Part shown: in pieces, positions 20,701 through 33,319 of the stretch
How positions within the stretch are numbered: the stretch's first letter is position 1
Layout of the letters: each line of letters starts with the position of its first letter
NCBI GenBank assembly: GCA_037447605.1
Contig: CM074805.1
Span: forward strand, 2,771,347 to 2,835,346
Direction: 5' to 3'
Length of the DNA: 64,000 bases
Source of the DNA: Zygnema circumcarinatum
Lineage: Eukaryota; Streptophyta; Zygnematophyceae; Zygnematales; Zygnemataceae
The notes under the pieces: model-generated
Databases searched by the model: none
What the model saw: the letters and a program-made list of their open reading frames with translations, nothing else
What the model was told of the DNA's origin: nothing
Program-made: the position numbers and the translations under genes

Positions 20701-23700
20701 TCCGTCGCAGGTACTGCTGGCAGATATGAATGTTGTTGTAGGGAGCTTGATCTGGTTTGCTTTCGCGGTCCTTGGTCCCCTCCTTGCAGGCCTATTTATC
20801 ACTTCCTGAAGGAGCAGCTTCAGTGGCAGGATTAGTTGCTATGATGACGGATCATTATAGCATTCTGGTGAGCTACAACAATTTCAATGCATGACTTGAC
20901 GGCATGCGTGAGTCCAAGTTTTCAATGCATTGGAGCAGGTCGACTTGAAGTTGAACTTTTGGATCGTGTTAGTCGTATACTTCATTTTACCTCTACACTG
21001 CTATATAAGGCATAATTATGCATGAAAAATGTGGATGTACGGCCTCGGCCGTCAGGGCTACCTTAATAGACCATACAAACGAGTATTTCTGTACTCAGGC
21101 TTATTGGACTTATGTCCTCAAATAAGCCTAGATTTGAATTAATGTCGTCTATGTGTCGTTTGCCTTTTTGTGTACATTCATCACACTCTATTGGAGTGTG
21201 AGATTTCGTGGTGATGTAAGAGCTAAAGCTGTGAGCACTTTGGGAGCTGGACTTCGGCAGGGCACATCGATTCTGTTTTCTAGTTTCAATCTTTGCTAAC
21301 CCTTTTTTTTTCCTAGGTACCAGGAGTTCGTTGCAAAGTTAGATGCACTTTCGTTTTTTTTTTAATATAGGTCCCCTTCTTTCTTCTTCAGGAGCAGAGC
21401 AAGAGGGATGATGAGGAAGAGGATGAAGCAAAGGCAAAGCTTCAGGTGTCGGAGGTTTCAAGTGACGGAAAGAAAGAGGAATGCGAAGGACAGCCTGAAT
21501 TTGACTCCACTATAGCCACTAAGATTATAGATTCCAACGAGCATAGGTTAGTTCACCGACACCCTCCTGACAATAAACTTTCCAACGCCACTAGTGTAAC
21601 GGCAAGTCCGGAGAAACGTTCTGCCAGCCATCGAGAGGATTCGCCTGAAAATGGCCGTCCGACTCCAGCAAAACGACTTCGAAGTTCTTCAGGTGTGCTC
21701 TTGTTATGTTGCTGTACCTTATTGACACATGAGAGTGTTTCTGAGAATGTATCCAAAGTTCTTCCAATACGTATGTGGTTGATGGTAGTCATTGTGTCCC
21801 CGAAGCCTCCAGAGAGTGTGCTGGCATACATGTACTGTCCAAATGCAGATGTTCCAACTCGTTAAGAGTCTTCACCATGTTGATAGGCTTCAAGTTGTTT
21901 TGCTGGAATACACTTGTAATACACATTCTACAGCAAATTGTCAATCTGTGACTGATAGCAAGTTAGACATTTCTTCAGTTGGCGTCCTTAGCGGAATTAG
22001 ATCTGAAGCCGTTTTCCTCACGTGGCATCAGGCTGAGAATGATTTTCAGTATCAAATTACATGGCAGTGCAGCCATCCAGTGTAATATTTTGGTGATCTT
22101 TACTGTTGTTATCAACATGCTGCAGGTGGGAAACTGTGGTCAGTCGGGAAGCGAACTCCGCGCTTTTTGACTAGTGGGGTTGGGCAAGGGAAAAGTGGTT
22201 CTGGTGAAAGGGAAACTGAAGTTGAACAGGGCAGGGAGAGTGAGGGACTACTTTCAAAGTCTCCAAAAGCTGGGGCCATGACTACAGCTTCTAGGCCTGA
22301 AGTGTCGCGAGAATCTGGTTGGTCAGCTCTGGCGCCAACTCAATTCAAACCGTTTATGTTACAGTCTCCTGAGGGAGACAGAAAGGTATGCCATTGCGTA
22401 TAGCTTTGCGCATTTCTTCACTAACTGATTGCCAGAGCTCGTCTGTCGTTGTCGCAAACAGTTTGCAATCAGTAAACCAGTGAACTGTACCCTGTTTGTG
22501 AAAATAGCTGGGCACATCTTGGGGTGACAGTGGGCATTGCAGAACAGAAAGTATCAATTAATGACAATGCTTGATTTTTTTTCGACTTAGCCCTTCAATC
22601 TTTTCATATGCTTGTTCCATATGCTACCTTCGTGGAGATTCTTGATGACGCAAAGATGCACCCCTTTCTCAAAAGATGTATACCGTCACCTTTTATGTTT
22701 TGCTGTCTTATAGCCCGAAAGCTGCCCAAGTTCTGAAACATTTGGCATTCCTGTGAATGGCTTGCAGACTGCAGTCATCCAAGACATGGAGGTGACTCCC
22801 AATCGCAGAACGCCTAGTGATAACTTTTACAAAGGAGCCGGATCTTCGACATCCGGACGTGTGGGAAGGCTTAGCTTTGGTAAGAGGGTAACCAGGGCTG
22901 AACAGTCTCGCCTACGAGATGTAGACGTTGACAGTGAACATGAGAGCTTGTCCCCGGTGAAGGACGGTGCAGAGCATAACTTTGAGGTGGGTGTTAGGGA
23001 GAGGAAAGGAAGCCTGAGTCATCATGCGGATGAATCTGATGTGGCTCGTTCGAAAGGAGGAAGGAAAGTCGCTAAGGGAAAGAAATCAACTTTTAGGACA
23101 AATGAAGCTCTCGGTGGTGTTGCAGATACTGGCAAGGGAGTGCATAAAACAAAGTTAGACAGTCTTGATGACACGAAACCTGGAGTTGTAGTGTCTAGTG
23201 CTTCAGAAGGGGAGGGAACAGATGGAGAGGAAGCAGGCTCTACGAGAGGCCGTGGGCGTGGCCGAGGAAGGGGCAGGGGCAGGGCTCGAGGCTCCGGGAG
23301 AGGAAGGGGAAGGGGGAGAGGCAGGGGAAAGGGACGAAAATCTGAATCCAGTCCCACTTCTATGAAAGGCGGAAGTGATGTGGAAGAAGAGAACATCGAG
23401 ATGGCCACAGCTTTGGTGCCTAAGAAAGGGATGAAGAGGAACTTCAATACGTTTGCATCAGGTAAGTCGTTTCTCCAAGACAGCTATTGTGGAATGACTT
23501 GAAGAAGTTACGGTGGGTGTGAAGAGGTTTACAGATTTACTGCGTTGAGCTGGAGTGGCCTTGAAGTGAGGTTTGATTTCAAGTTAAAAAGAGGAGCGAA
23601 AGGCAAAAGCAAGATGCATAAAATAAACTCAGATAGTTGTACTGTGAACTATAATCTGAAGTTGATTCAAGATAATGATCGGCTCGAGTCACGCTTTTGT

Positions 23701-26700
23701 GCAATGTCACATGCCGATTGCAATTTCGATTGCACATGTTAGACGTGTGAAACGTATCGATTCCATGTGTGTGCAAGTACATTTTTTATCTATATATGAA
23801 ATAATTTTTGTTTATTAGGTCTTTGTTGTTTATGACACCACTTTAAAACGTGAGTTTGTTTATTTCGATAGTCACATTTAATTAGAATGACATCAAGGGC
23901 GCATCTCATTCCCGCATAAGTAGTTGAGGCTTCTTGTTCAAGTTGTACCTATCAGGTTCGTTAGTGTTTTGTTCTTTTTGTCCAATTGCCTGGTTTGCAG
24001 ATCAAGGAAGCGGTTTGGATGCACTCGCAGCATTGGCGGATATGTCGTTGAATGGGCTTCTAGACGGTAAGCTCCAAAGACCGGTGGACTGCTATTGCTT
24101 TGGCTATTAGTGGCCCTTACCTGGTCTTACCAGGTCTTTTTCTGCAGAATCGTGAAAACAATTGGTTGTATGTCAAAAACTGGGAATTATTCGAGACGAA
24201 GCTTATCTTTTGGTATTTAGTGTGTCCTTTGTTTAACATGCAACTGCTAAACCGTTATCGACCATGGCTTTTGTTACTCTCCCCCTGGATCGTCACCACA
24301 TGAATTCTCTGTTTGGAGGTTAGATGATTTGACTGATTGTGTCATGGCTTTATTCGATTTTCATCCAGTTCATTTTTGGAAGTACTTTTAATGAAGACGA
24401 GTCTTGACTTGTTGCATGTTGATTTGCGAATCTGGAGTTAACTTGCTTTCATATAGCTCTGGTGGCTGGTTAGAAGTACATCTTTGTTCAAGGAAGTTGC
24501 ACCTCTAGTTAGTACATATGCTCCACATTCGATAAGAACATTCTAGAGGCTCTGCCACACTTGATTGAATATGTCCCGCAATTGGTGGTTTGGATTGTTG
24601 GCAACAGAGTCAACTGTTGTAAGTAAAGTTCTTGCCGCCAGACTCACTTCAAAGTCTGTGCATATGGAGGCATCACCAGCAAAGAAGCTTACAGCCGAAG
24701 TGCCACAGAAGAACCCTGCACATGGCCAAGTTCCAACGAGCGTTCCTGAGTCCGTTGGCAAAAAAAAGTTGCCGATGAAGTACATTATTCAAGAAAAAAG
24801 AAATGATAACCTCAGCGAGGGAGGCGATGATCGTAGCGAAGGAATCGCCGACCACGGTGAGGAAGTGCCGGTGCAGAATTTCTTAGAAGTGTTGGCTAAA
24901 GATCCGGTAGCGACGAAAGGCCACAATAACGAGGATACTGAAGGAGAAGGAGAAGGGAGCACTGGTGAGGATGGAAAGAGTGATGACCATCATCTACCAG
25001 ATTTGGAAGCAGGTGGAAGGAAGGCTGACGGGGGCGATGCAGATAAGGAAGTGACTAGGGAGGCGGAAGGCAGCTTTTACGGAGGGGAGGAGAAGAGATG
25101 TGGAGGTCCATGTGCATCTGGACAAGCTAGGGTCATGGGTAAATCAGTGGGCCAGATGCAACCCAGTGCAACTGCATGCACAAAAGTAACAACGAGTGAG
25201 TCAAGAAGGTCTACGTCAAGGGAGGACGAGAATGGAGAAGCTGAGGACGATGAACCGAGGATTGGCTTGTCCTGGAACTCAGAACGAAAACGTCGCTCTC
25301 AATCGAAGGAGTTTCCCGCCATGAATGTTGCTTCTCTACCAGCTTGCGAGACAGTGGCAGGTCGAGATCGACAAGGTGAATTGTTTAAGTTGGAGGTCAA
25401 CGAGGAGGATAATCGGCAAGGTGACTCGAGTAAGGGTCTTGGCGAAACAGGTGCCAAAGACTGTAAAGGAATACCGAAGAAGAGAGGTCCCAATGATAGG
25501 ACAGCAAAATTGTCCCAATCACCACCAATGAAAGCAACTCTCAAGGGAAGGGGAGTAAAGCGGAAAGATTCATTGGCAACTGATGACGATCCGGAAGGGT
25601 CGAAAAAGGATGGAACAGTTGGATTTGCAAAGAACACAATGGAGTTATCAAAGGATGAGGCCAAGCAAGTATCTTGGAGTCCACCCGAGGGAAGGAAACG
25701 GAAACGGAAGCCAAGTTATGAAAAGGTGCTTCAGTTCTGTAAACCACCACTTTGAACGTTAAATCACATTAGACTAAGTGACATTCCGTTGAATATGATC
25801 ATATGCACATATATGCATGTGTAAAGCTGTTTGAGTACTAGCAAAACTGTTCTCTTGGAGGTTTTTTGATTGATCTGGGCGGGGAGGGCAATTCTAATAC
25901 TTATTTGCAGTAATCTTGGTGTAACAATAATATCGCTATATCTAACAACATGTTCAAAATGTGTTTAATGAGTGGGCGTTGCACAATCTGTAACTGTTAC
26001 AAAAGGCCCTGACAGTAGCTTATTTTTCGGCATTGCCAATTCGTGTGGTGTTTATTTATGTGAGAATTCCTCAAGACTTATCCGATGCTGCTAACATTGA
26101 TTGGATGTGTTCTTGACCCTCATCAGATGGTCATTTTTTCAATCTTCTATGGCGTACATGAAATGTACTTGTGCGCACAAGACAAGCGCCAGACCTAGGA
26201 GTGGCACTAACCCTTTTCTTTTTGAACAACGATTTTCGCTTTTCTTGCAGGAGCCCTCACTACCAGAGTTGGAAGCCTTTATTCCATCAGGTCCCCTTCG
26301 ACAAAGGAGGCGTGTTACAACGACACCAAAGTCAGGTCTTTCTCTTGCAAATGCTTTAAAACAAACCATTGGTTCAACTTCTATCAATCAAAGCACAGGC
26401 GCAGATGCTAGTACAGCTGTTTGCTCAGTCGAGCAGTTGGAAGAGGTCAGAGGGGCACCATCGACTGAGAGCAAGAGCTTTCTTCCTGCCAAAATGAGGA
26501 GCAAGAAAAAGCAGGTGAACGTGGCACGCTTCGCTTCGTTATGGGATGATGAAGACAGGCTCAACCATGAACATAAAGCTGCTGAATCTGTACGAGCAGA
26601 ACAAGCGCGATGTTCTCATACTCCAAGGGGATCGCACCCGGCTACAAGCACAAGAGTGGGTTTTCGGAACCCAAATACTGCTGTGTAGCTTTCCTAGGAA

Positions 26701-29700
26701 ATGTATCTGTTCCTTCCTATTGAATCACAGGGCTGAAGAAGCAACTTGCCTGTGGCTTCTGTGTAATTGATTCTAATTGGCATTTCTGTAGTTGCATTTT
26801 GCAATTATCACGATATCTAGAAGTGGACACTAGGACTTTAGCGGTCTTAAGGACCTAGGTGGTTGTCCCGAGAGTTTCTGCCTCTTGGAGCCTGTACCAA
26901 CTGTATAACCCTGATCTTTTGTTTGGGGATGTGCCAGGCTCGTTTGGTGCATGCTCTGAGCAGTAGAAAGCTGCGTCAATGGTGTCAAGCAGAGTGGTTC
27001 TACAGTGCCATTGATCTACCGTGGTTTGCGCGCAACGAGTTTGTGGAGTACTTGCATCATGCTGGGCTCGGCCACGTTCAGAAGCTGACGAGAGTTGAAT
27101 GGTCGGTGATAAGAAGGTAAGCCTTCCATAAATTTGTAGACACAGCTCAACAGTGGAACATAAAGTTGACTTTTGCTTTTGGTACTCATTAGGTTCATGA
27201 CTGTCTCTGTCTCCTCTGGTAGTTGGTCTTCGAGCCGTACTTTTATCATTCTTACGTGAAAATCTCGCGATACACCTCCCTCAGATGCGATCATACTAGT
27301 TTGACCTTTCAATCTGCGCGAATTTGCAGATCCTCTTTCTGTGGTTACAATGCAACACATTCCTGCAGCGTGCATTCCATCACTTTGATGTGTTCTTGTG
27401 AGGACAACGCGTGGGTGATAGCAAGGTGTTTGCTGATGGATGCAGTTCCTTGGGCAAACCCCGCCGATTGTCAGTGAAGTTTTTGGAGGAAGAACGAACA
27501 AAATTGGGACAATACCGAGAAGCTGCAAGACAGCATTACCAGGAGCTCCGTACTGGGGCTGTTCCTGGTTTGACACTCTCTCCAGATTTAGCTCGACCAG
27601 TGTCTGTGGGCCAGCGAGTTGTGGCGAAGCACCCGCGCACAGGACACATCTATGATGGCAGCATCCTAACTGTTGATCGCATGCGGTGCCGAGTGCAGTT
27701 TGATCGACCAGAACTGGGTGTGGAGCTTGTGCAGGTATGGACTTGTGCCAGAATAGTTGTCAATGCCTGAGATTAGATGGAAGTGTTCATTATGTTAATG
27801 GGAAGTTTTTTTGTTTGTTGCTTGGACTCTGTGCATTCTTCTAAATATTTGTGGAATTGATTGAGTTACGCTGTTTGTTCTCCTGTACGTGGCCAAAAAC
27901 AGAATTGGTGACTCGAAAAACACACTTCAGGTGTTTACCACTTATTATAGTACAGAGGGTTTGGTGATTTGTCATTATCTGTGCGATTGGAGACAAATAG
28001 ATCCTTTTCTATTGAGGATCCTTTATTTTTATTCATTGACAACCACTTTCATTAAATTAACAATAAATATGTACCTCAGCGAAAGGTGGAAAACCCATTG
28101 CACCAAGGTAGTTGGCACAAACATCCATGGATTGGGTTGTCAATTTCAAGGTTTCAAAACGTTCCGATCAGAACTAACAAAGATTTCTTACGCCACAAGG
28201 CTGGGTTGGCATAGAAGTTGGGAACGATGGAATCCTGGCATGATGGCTGCTTAAAGAATGGCTTCAGGTGCCTGACTTAGGCATTTGCTAAGGCTGCCAG
28301 AAACTCTGCCACTCAACACTTTGTCAGGTTTTATATAGCTGGTCCCCTCCTATTTCAACTATCCTCAGAGTCCTTCCCTTGCATGTATTGACTTCGTTGT
28401 CCAACATTTGTAACCTTTGATCTTAGTCCATTTGCATAAGGAATCGTGACGAATGCAATCACCAAGGTTTACTCTTTGGTTGCTGTTTACTACAATTGGA
28501 TGCCAATGATTTGTGGATTCGATTAATTTTTCTGCCGTTTATTCTTTTTGTCAGGACATTGATATTATGACGATCAATACGGCAGAGAATCTGCCAGAAA
28601 ACCTTCGAGCCCCACGGCGTTTTCTCTATGATGCACGTAGGGTGGGATACATGGACAGTCGCCTGGATTTTGCACCAGAACCACGTGTGGTTTCCAGTGC
28701 TGCAGAATTGGCACGAGCTGCATTATGTGAGAGTCTAGAGAAGGATTCTCCAGAGCTTGCTGACGGCCGGACAGCACGTGCTCCACAAGCAGCCATCCGC
28801 GCAGCCTCGTTGTCGATGCGTGCCCAGGTACACTGCTGTTATTGGTCTACATTTGCTACTGCTGTTCTACATTTGTAGTTTACACCTTTTTGCTCTACAT
28901 TTTGTTGAGACGAGTTTACATAAAAATCCGTAAGTTGCTTGTTTGATTGCTGAGCAAGCAGCTGCTTGATTGACATATGTTTTGTGGCATTTTGGTCTAC
29001 CTGCTCGCTTGGATTGGTTGTTCAGGTGTTGGCGGGACAGGCCAATACAGCCGAGGATATTGCGGCTGCAAGGGCAGCCGTTAGTGAGGCACTTTCGGCA
29101 GTCCAGCAGGCAGCCAGCATACCTTGCACACAGCAAGCTAGGGAACCCGCTATGAGAGCCTTTCTTGACCTCAGCTGTGCTCTAGAAAGGAAGGTGAGTG
29201 GCTCTTTGTTTCCGCTGGTTTGCTAATGCATACTTTAATGATATACATACCATTGGCATATGCATCGGAATGGTCTATGCTTCATTGTGTGGTGCTTCTA
29301 TTTTTTATTATGCATAAGGTCTGTCGTCTGGAGTGCCTCAGATGCTGAGCAGTGCGCGATTTTGTGGATGTCACAGGAGGCTTTGCTGCTGGAACTACGC
29401 CACCTCAATGCAACTGCAGAGGGAAGCCAGGATAAGTTTGCCTCACCGGACTTCAGACCTGAGTTGGAACTGCACAAGCTGCAGGAATCAAAGAACTTTC
29501 AGGTTGAGTATGGCCTACTGCTGGGCCACCTGAACGAGGTGAACATGCATGTGAGTGGACCTCCTTTCGAATTACCTACTTGCCGCGCACTTGATTTTCA
29601 GATTAGTAATGTAGCTTGGTTAACGATTATGAGTAAACGGGCTTTCACTTTCTGGATAGCAAGCCTTCTCCATTCACTTGTATTTCATGAACCGTACTTT

Positions 29701-31769
29701 TTTATCCTGATCGAATTCTTCGTCTCACCACTCATAAGTTAAAACTATCCTGAATTCTGCAGAAAATTTCACAAAAATCATGTGTTGTTATGCCATAGAA
29801 TTTTATGCTCTTCCAATCAACTAATTCAATCTAGTAGTACGTATCCGTGTGCATCAGGTGCAGGCATGCCTTCAGATTCTCCGCACATGCTGGAAGTATG
29901 ACCAATCGCAGAATGAACCTTTTCCTCACTGGAGGCAGGTATCAGCTACTCCACCAGCGAAATCTGACCCAGTTGAGATGAACGGGTATCTTTCGAAGCA
30001 TGACCAGAAGTTGCCAATTGGGGAGATGGCAGCTACGGCCAGGAGACAGGCAAGGGAAATGATTGCAGCAGTTTTACAGGTAGGCGGACGTGGCCTATTT
30101 GTTTTAGGGTTTGGGTGGAGTTTTCCTTCCTAGGAGTTTGCCAGTGATATGTGTTGATGTAACGTAGCATGAGACGCCATACATCAACTGTTGGTACTTA
30201 GTTTATGAACGCTCTGTTTGGTTTAAGGTGTAACTCGTGAAACCATTGACCTGCCTGAGAATGTGAAGGGTTCTTCAAGGATCGTTCAGAGCGTTCGTTC
30301 GTTCGTTCGTTCGTTCATCGAATGGAGAAGTATTTAGTAGCACTGTCTGGCCTGTTGATCCCTAACAACTGCATTGTTTGTCTACTTCTGCAGACTATTG
30401 CTCAAGCAAAAGAGGGTGAGGACCCTTTCGCTCAGCTGGGTAACACTTTGGAAGCCGCCTCAGGAAATGCATCCCCTTCCTATAGACCCCCACCCGGGCA
30501 AATGCAAGGAGCAAGTACACCTTCTCAAGGACATGGTACTGTGGCAGGGGAATGCCCAGGACAGCACCCACCGGAACTGCACTTGCCTCCGTCTGATGGC
30601 CACTTTGCTGGAGCTGCAAAGGATCTGTCTTCCACTTTTGCAAATGCCACCGGTGTCCAAAACGGAGAACCTTCTGCTGTAAACGTCTCGACTTTCATCC
30701 CCTCGACGGGTGCTTGTGCTGCCCCGAGTCATGAACAGAGGGCAGAGGCTCCAGCTGGTTCTGCTGCAGGGTGGCATTCTCCAGAGGGCCGTTGGGATAA
30801 AGCCCGAGGAGAGTCTAAGGAGGAGTGCCGACCGTGGGGCCTCCTTGGAAAAGCTTCAGGGAGAAAGCCGGCTGTGCCAGCAAACCCGCTGGCTGGCGTT
30901 GGAGGAATCGGGGCTGTCCTCATGGGACGCCTATCTGGGACAGCCTGCTCGAAGGAAGCCACCATGCTCTCAGAGCTCATGGCCTCTTGTGTTGCTACTC
31001 TTCTCATGGTTCAGGTACCATCTATGCCTGGTGCTCTCCTTCTGCCCCTTCAAAATCTCATAGCAATGGATAAAAGTGGGAGTGATCAATCTGCTCTTGC
31101 TATTTACCGCAATTGGATTCGGCACGTCGCTGGATTAGGGATGGCCGCACGTGGCCGATCTTTCTATATTGCGTTATAAAACTTGGACTCTTAGAACTAT
31201 AAAAGTATACGACGAACTTTCATTGAACTCGCGCTAAAAGTAGGGCCAAAAACTTTTATGTCATTTATAACGGTACGAATGAATGTACGAGTCCGTACGA
31301 ACGTAACGCAAACTTTCAGTCCGTACGAACGGTTCAAGTGCCGTAGTGGTGTCGCCATCCGCCAACCATTGGCCGCAGTCCAACCGCGGCACTGCAAATG
31401 CCATTGCAGAGTGACATCATCTTAAAGTGTTATAAATTGTTTTAGGAGTGTTATAAAAGTGGCCCTACTTTTAGAACAAATTACAAAAGTAATATAAAAG
31501 TGGAAAAATAGTTTTACGGCCATCCCTACCCTGAATAGAGTTAGCTGTCAGGTGAGTATAAGCTGATTGGGATTGGGTGCTTCTTGATGCAGAACTGCAC
31601 CGAAAAAAGGCTGCCCCAATCTGATGTTATTCTCACCCTGGACAGCGCCCTAGCCTCTCTTCGGCCCCATGCTCCACAGAACGCGCGGATGTTCCGGGAA
31701 ATAGAGGCCTCCATCGCCATCATCAAGTCGGAAATCGTGGCTCAGCTGCCGCATGACTTTGTAGGATAG
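17788..31769 (+). CDS. ALY: ALWAYS EARLY / LIN-9 homologue (DREAM/MuvB complex subunit)
   Basis: Exons: 17788-18106, 18556-18809, 19451-19549, 19920-19982, 20790-20867, 21392-21692, 22126-22385, 22714-23461, 24001-24066, 24608-25725, 26251-26514 (or to 26655), 26938-27116, 27446-27734, 28555-28827, 29026-29193, 29377-29550, 29858-30079, 30394-31014, 31593-31769. All phases agree; about 1,890 residues, longer than the roughly 1,000 typical of plant ALYs. Exons 3-5 give the SANT-like domain ([20 protein letters not shown], then [31 protein letters not shown]). Exon 8 has an Arg-Gly repeat. Exons 12-13 give the DIRP domain ([39 protein letters not shown]) and the following DLARP/HDG-type region. 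Exon 19 gives the conserved end ([15 protein letters not shown] ... [11 protein letters not shown]). LIN-9 proteins scaffold the MuvB core with MYB and E2F-RB in cell-cycle gene control. An in-frame ATG is at 17824; an upstream exon is possible. The large acidic exon 10 is low complexity and poorly conserved. Confidence 0.93.
20191..20224. repeat. perfect hairpin (14-bp arms, 6-nt loop) in an ALY intron
   Basis: TTCTGTGGATTGGC, loop ACTTTG, then GCCAATCCACAGAA. It lies in the intron between 19982 and 20790. The surrounding sequence is not visibly repeated elsewhere in the window. Confidence 0.85.
30292..30317. repeat. (TTCG)n microsatellite
   Basis: About six GTTC/TTCG units in an ALY intron. 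Confidence 0.85.
31136..31528. mobile_element. hAT-like MITE inside the last ALY intron (copy D)
   Basis: TAGGGATGGCCG at the left and CGGCCATCCCTA at the right are inverted. Flanks CGCTGGAT and CCCTGAAT match at 6 of 8 positions, which fits a decayed 8-bp target duplication. About 393 bp, no coding capacity, GTACGAA words inside. It lies wholly within intron 31015-31592, leaving both splice sites intact. Copy C at 9075-9470 has related ends. Confidence 0.7.
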
Positions 31770-32745
31770 AGCAGCCATAAAGGTGATGCTCCAGTCACAG
31801 CAGCTGCCTGGCAATGCCTGTAGGTTGTCCGGCCTGCTCCTCAACCTCCACTGACATCCGCTGCTTTTCTTCCTCCTTTGGCTAAGCGCACAGCTCTATT
31901 TCAAGAACTGGAGTTGAGACGTAGCTTGCGGACAAGCCGCTTCTCTGCCTTTCCTCCGCGGCCTTGGCTGCATCCTGTGACGATGTGTCTGGCTCACCTC
32001 CTCTGTCAGGGTTTAGATATGCTTTCGGGCAGAGACGCGTGTGCTTCACTTCCAACATTAGGTATTCAGTCTGACACCATTTTTCTACGCTTAAACGCTA
32101 GGGTCCAGCGCTCCTTGTTTAAAACACATGTTTGGATCTAGTGCGAGCGGTCTGAGACGAAATCCGCCCGAGGGTGCCTTTCTTTACAGTAGCAACAAGT
32201 GGTTGGAGGGTTTATTGTGATATATGAATAAACGGGTTTAGACTTACATTAATAAATATTTCCAAGCGGGTTTGCAACAAACACTTTTCAGTGACGGTTT
32301 GTTGCCCACTCTTTACGGCAACACAGTCACGATTCACAACTAAATATCGAGAAGCCCTTTGTTGTTGGATTCTGACAACTCACAACCATAAATACAAGTG
32401 CAATCACAATCACAACAACCACGGCCACAATCTTCAAATGTACTTTTGCAACAAAGCCCAAGATAAAGACACTTTGGGACATAGACTTTCCAAGGAGCGA
32501 CATCTAGAGATCGCTTCACCATATGCACCATCGGGATGGCGCCAACCTGAACCCAGTACGGCCCTTCGGGTTGGCAACTGGGTCCACAAAGTTAGCCTTC
32601 CGGTGGACCTCGCTGTATGGCACCATCGGGTGCCAAGTTTTCTTTTCAATTTCTTTTTGTGTACCTGGAGCATCTAGGGGAACATTCTGCAATCTTGGTC
32701 CAGAGGGAGGTCGCATTCAAATGGGCGCAAACTCAAATAAGAAAA
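31770..32745. other. ALY 3' flank, intergenic
   Basis: Probably holds the ALY 3' UTR in its first few hundred bases; no clear polyadenylation signal was fixed. 32520-32640 has two copies of an ACCATCGG-GTGCCA / ACCATCGGGATGGCG phrase. No gene seen. Confidence 0.5.
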
Positions 32746-33259
32746 GGAGAATGCTACTGCACCCCCTATTTTGGTTATTACACCCCCCTTTTTGAAAAAT
32801 TTGCCTGCCCATTTTGGTATCCCACCCCCCTGTTTTGGACATTTCACCCCTATTTTGGCTGTTTTTTTCCTTTTCACTACTGACTTCCAACATTGTGCAA
32901 CAAAAGAAAAGGAGATTTTCATTGATCTCAAGATGTTGTTGTTTTTGTCGCTATGCCTGCCGATCTTGATGTGAACTCCTTCATGCTTGTTGTGCTCGGT
33001 GATGACTTGTACGAGCTCATCCCGGGTCTCATACTCAGTTGGTAGCATTTCTATAGACATTGCAAACCGAGAAGAGGAGGGGAGGGCAAGGGAGGGCAAG
33101 GCAGGGCAGGGCAGGGGAGGGAGGGGATGGGAAGGGAGGGCAAAAGATTCTCTCCCGAAAAATCCAAAACAAGGGGGGTTGGGATAACCAGAATGGCCGG
33201 GCAAATTTTTCAAATAGGGGGTGGGATAACCAAAATAGGGGGGTGCAGTAGCATTCTCT
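32746..33259. mobile_element. TIR DNA transposon, nonautonomous (copy B)
   Basis: Same family as 418-1406, about half the length. Ends GGAGAATGCTACTGCACC / reverse complement with one change; target duplications TAAGAAAA (32738-32745) and TAAAAAAA (33260-33267) match at 7 of 8. Inner blocks are shared with copy A (CTTCCAACATTGTG, CGCTATGCCTGCCGATCTTG, CTCGGTGATGACTTGTAC). The minus strand keeps a shorter piece of the same DNA-binding fragment. It starts 60 bp beyond the METTL14 stop codon. Confidence 0.8.
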
Positions 33260-33319
33260 TAAAAAAAATCCAAACAACTTCTCAGAAACTCCGGTAGAGT
33301 CATCCCTTCATCGCTATCG

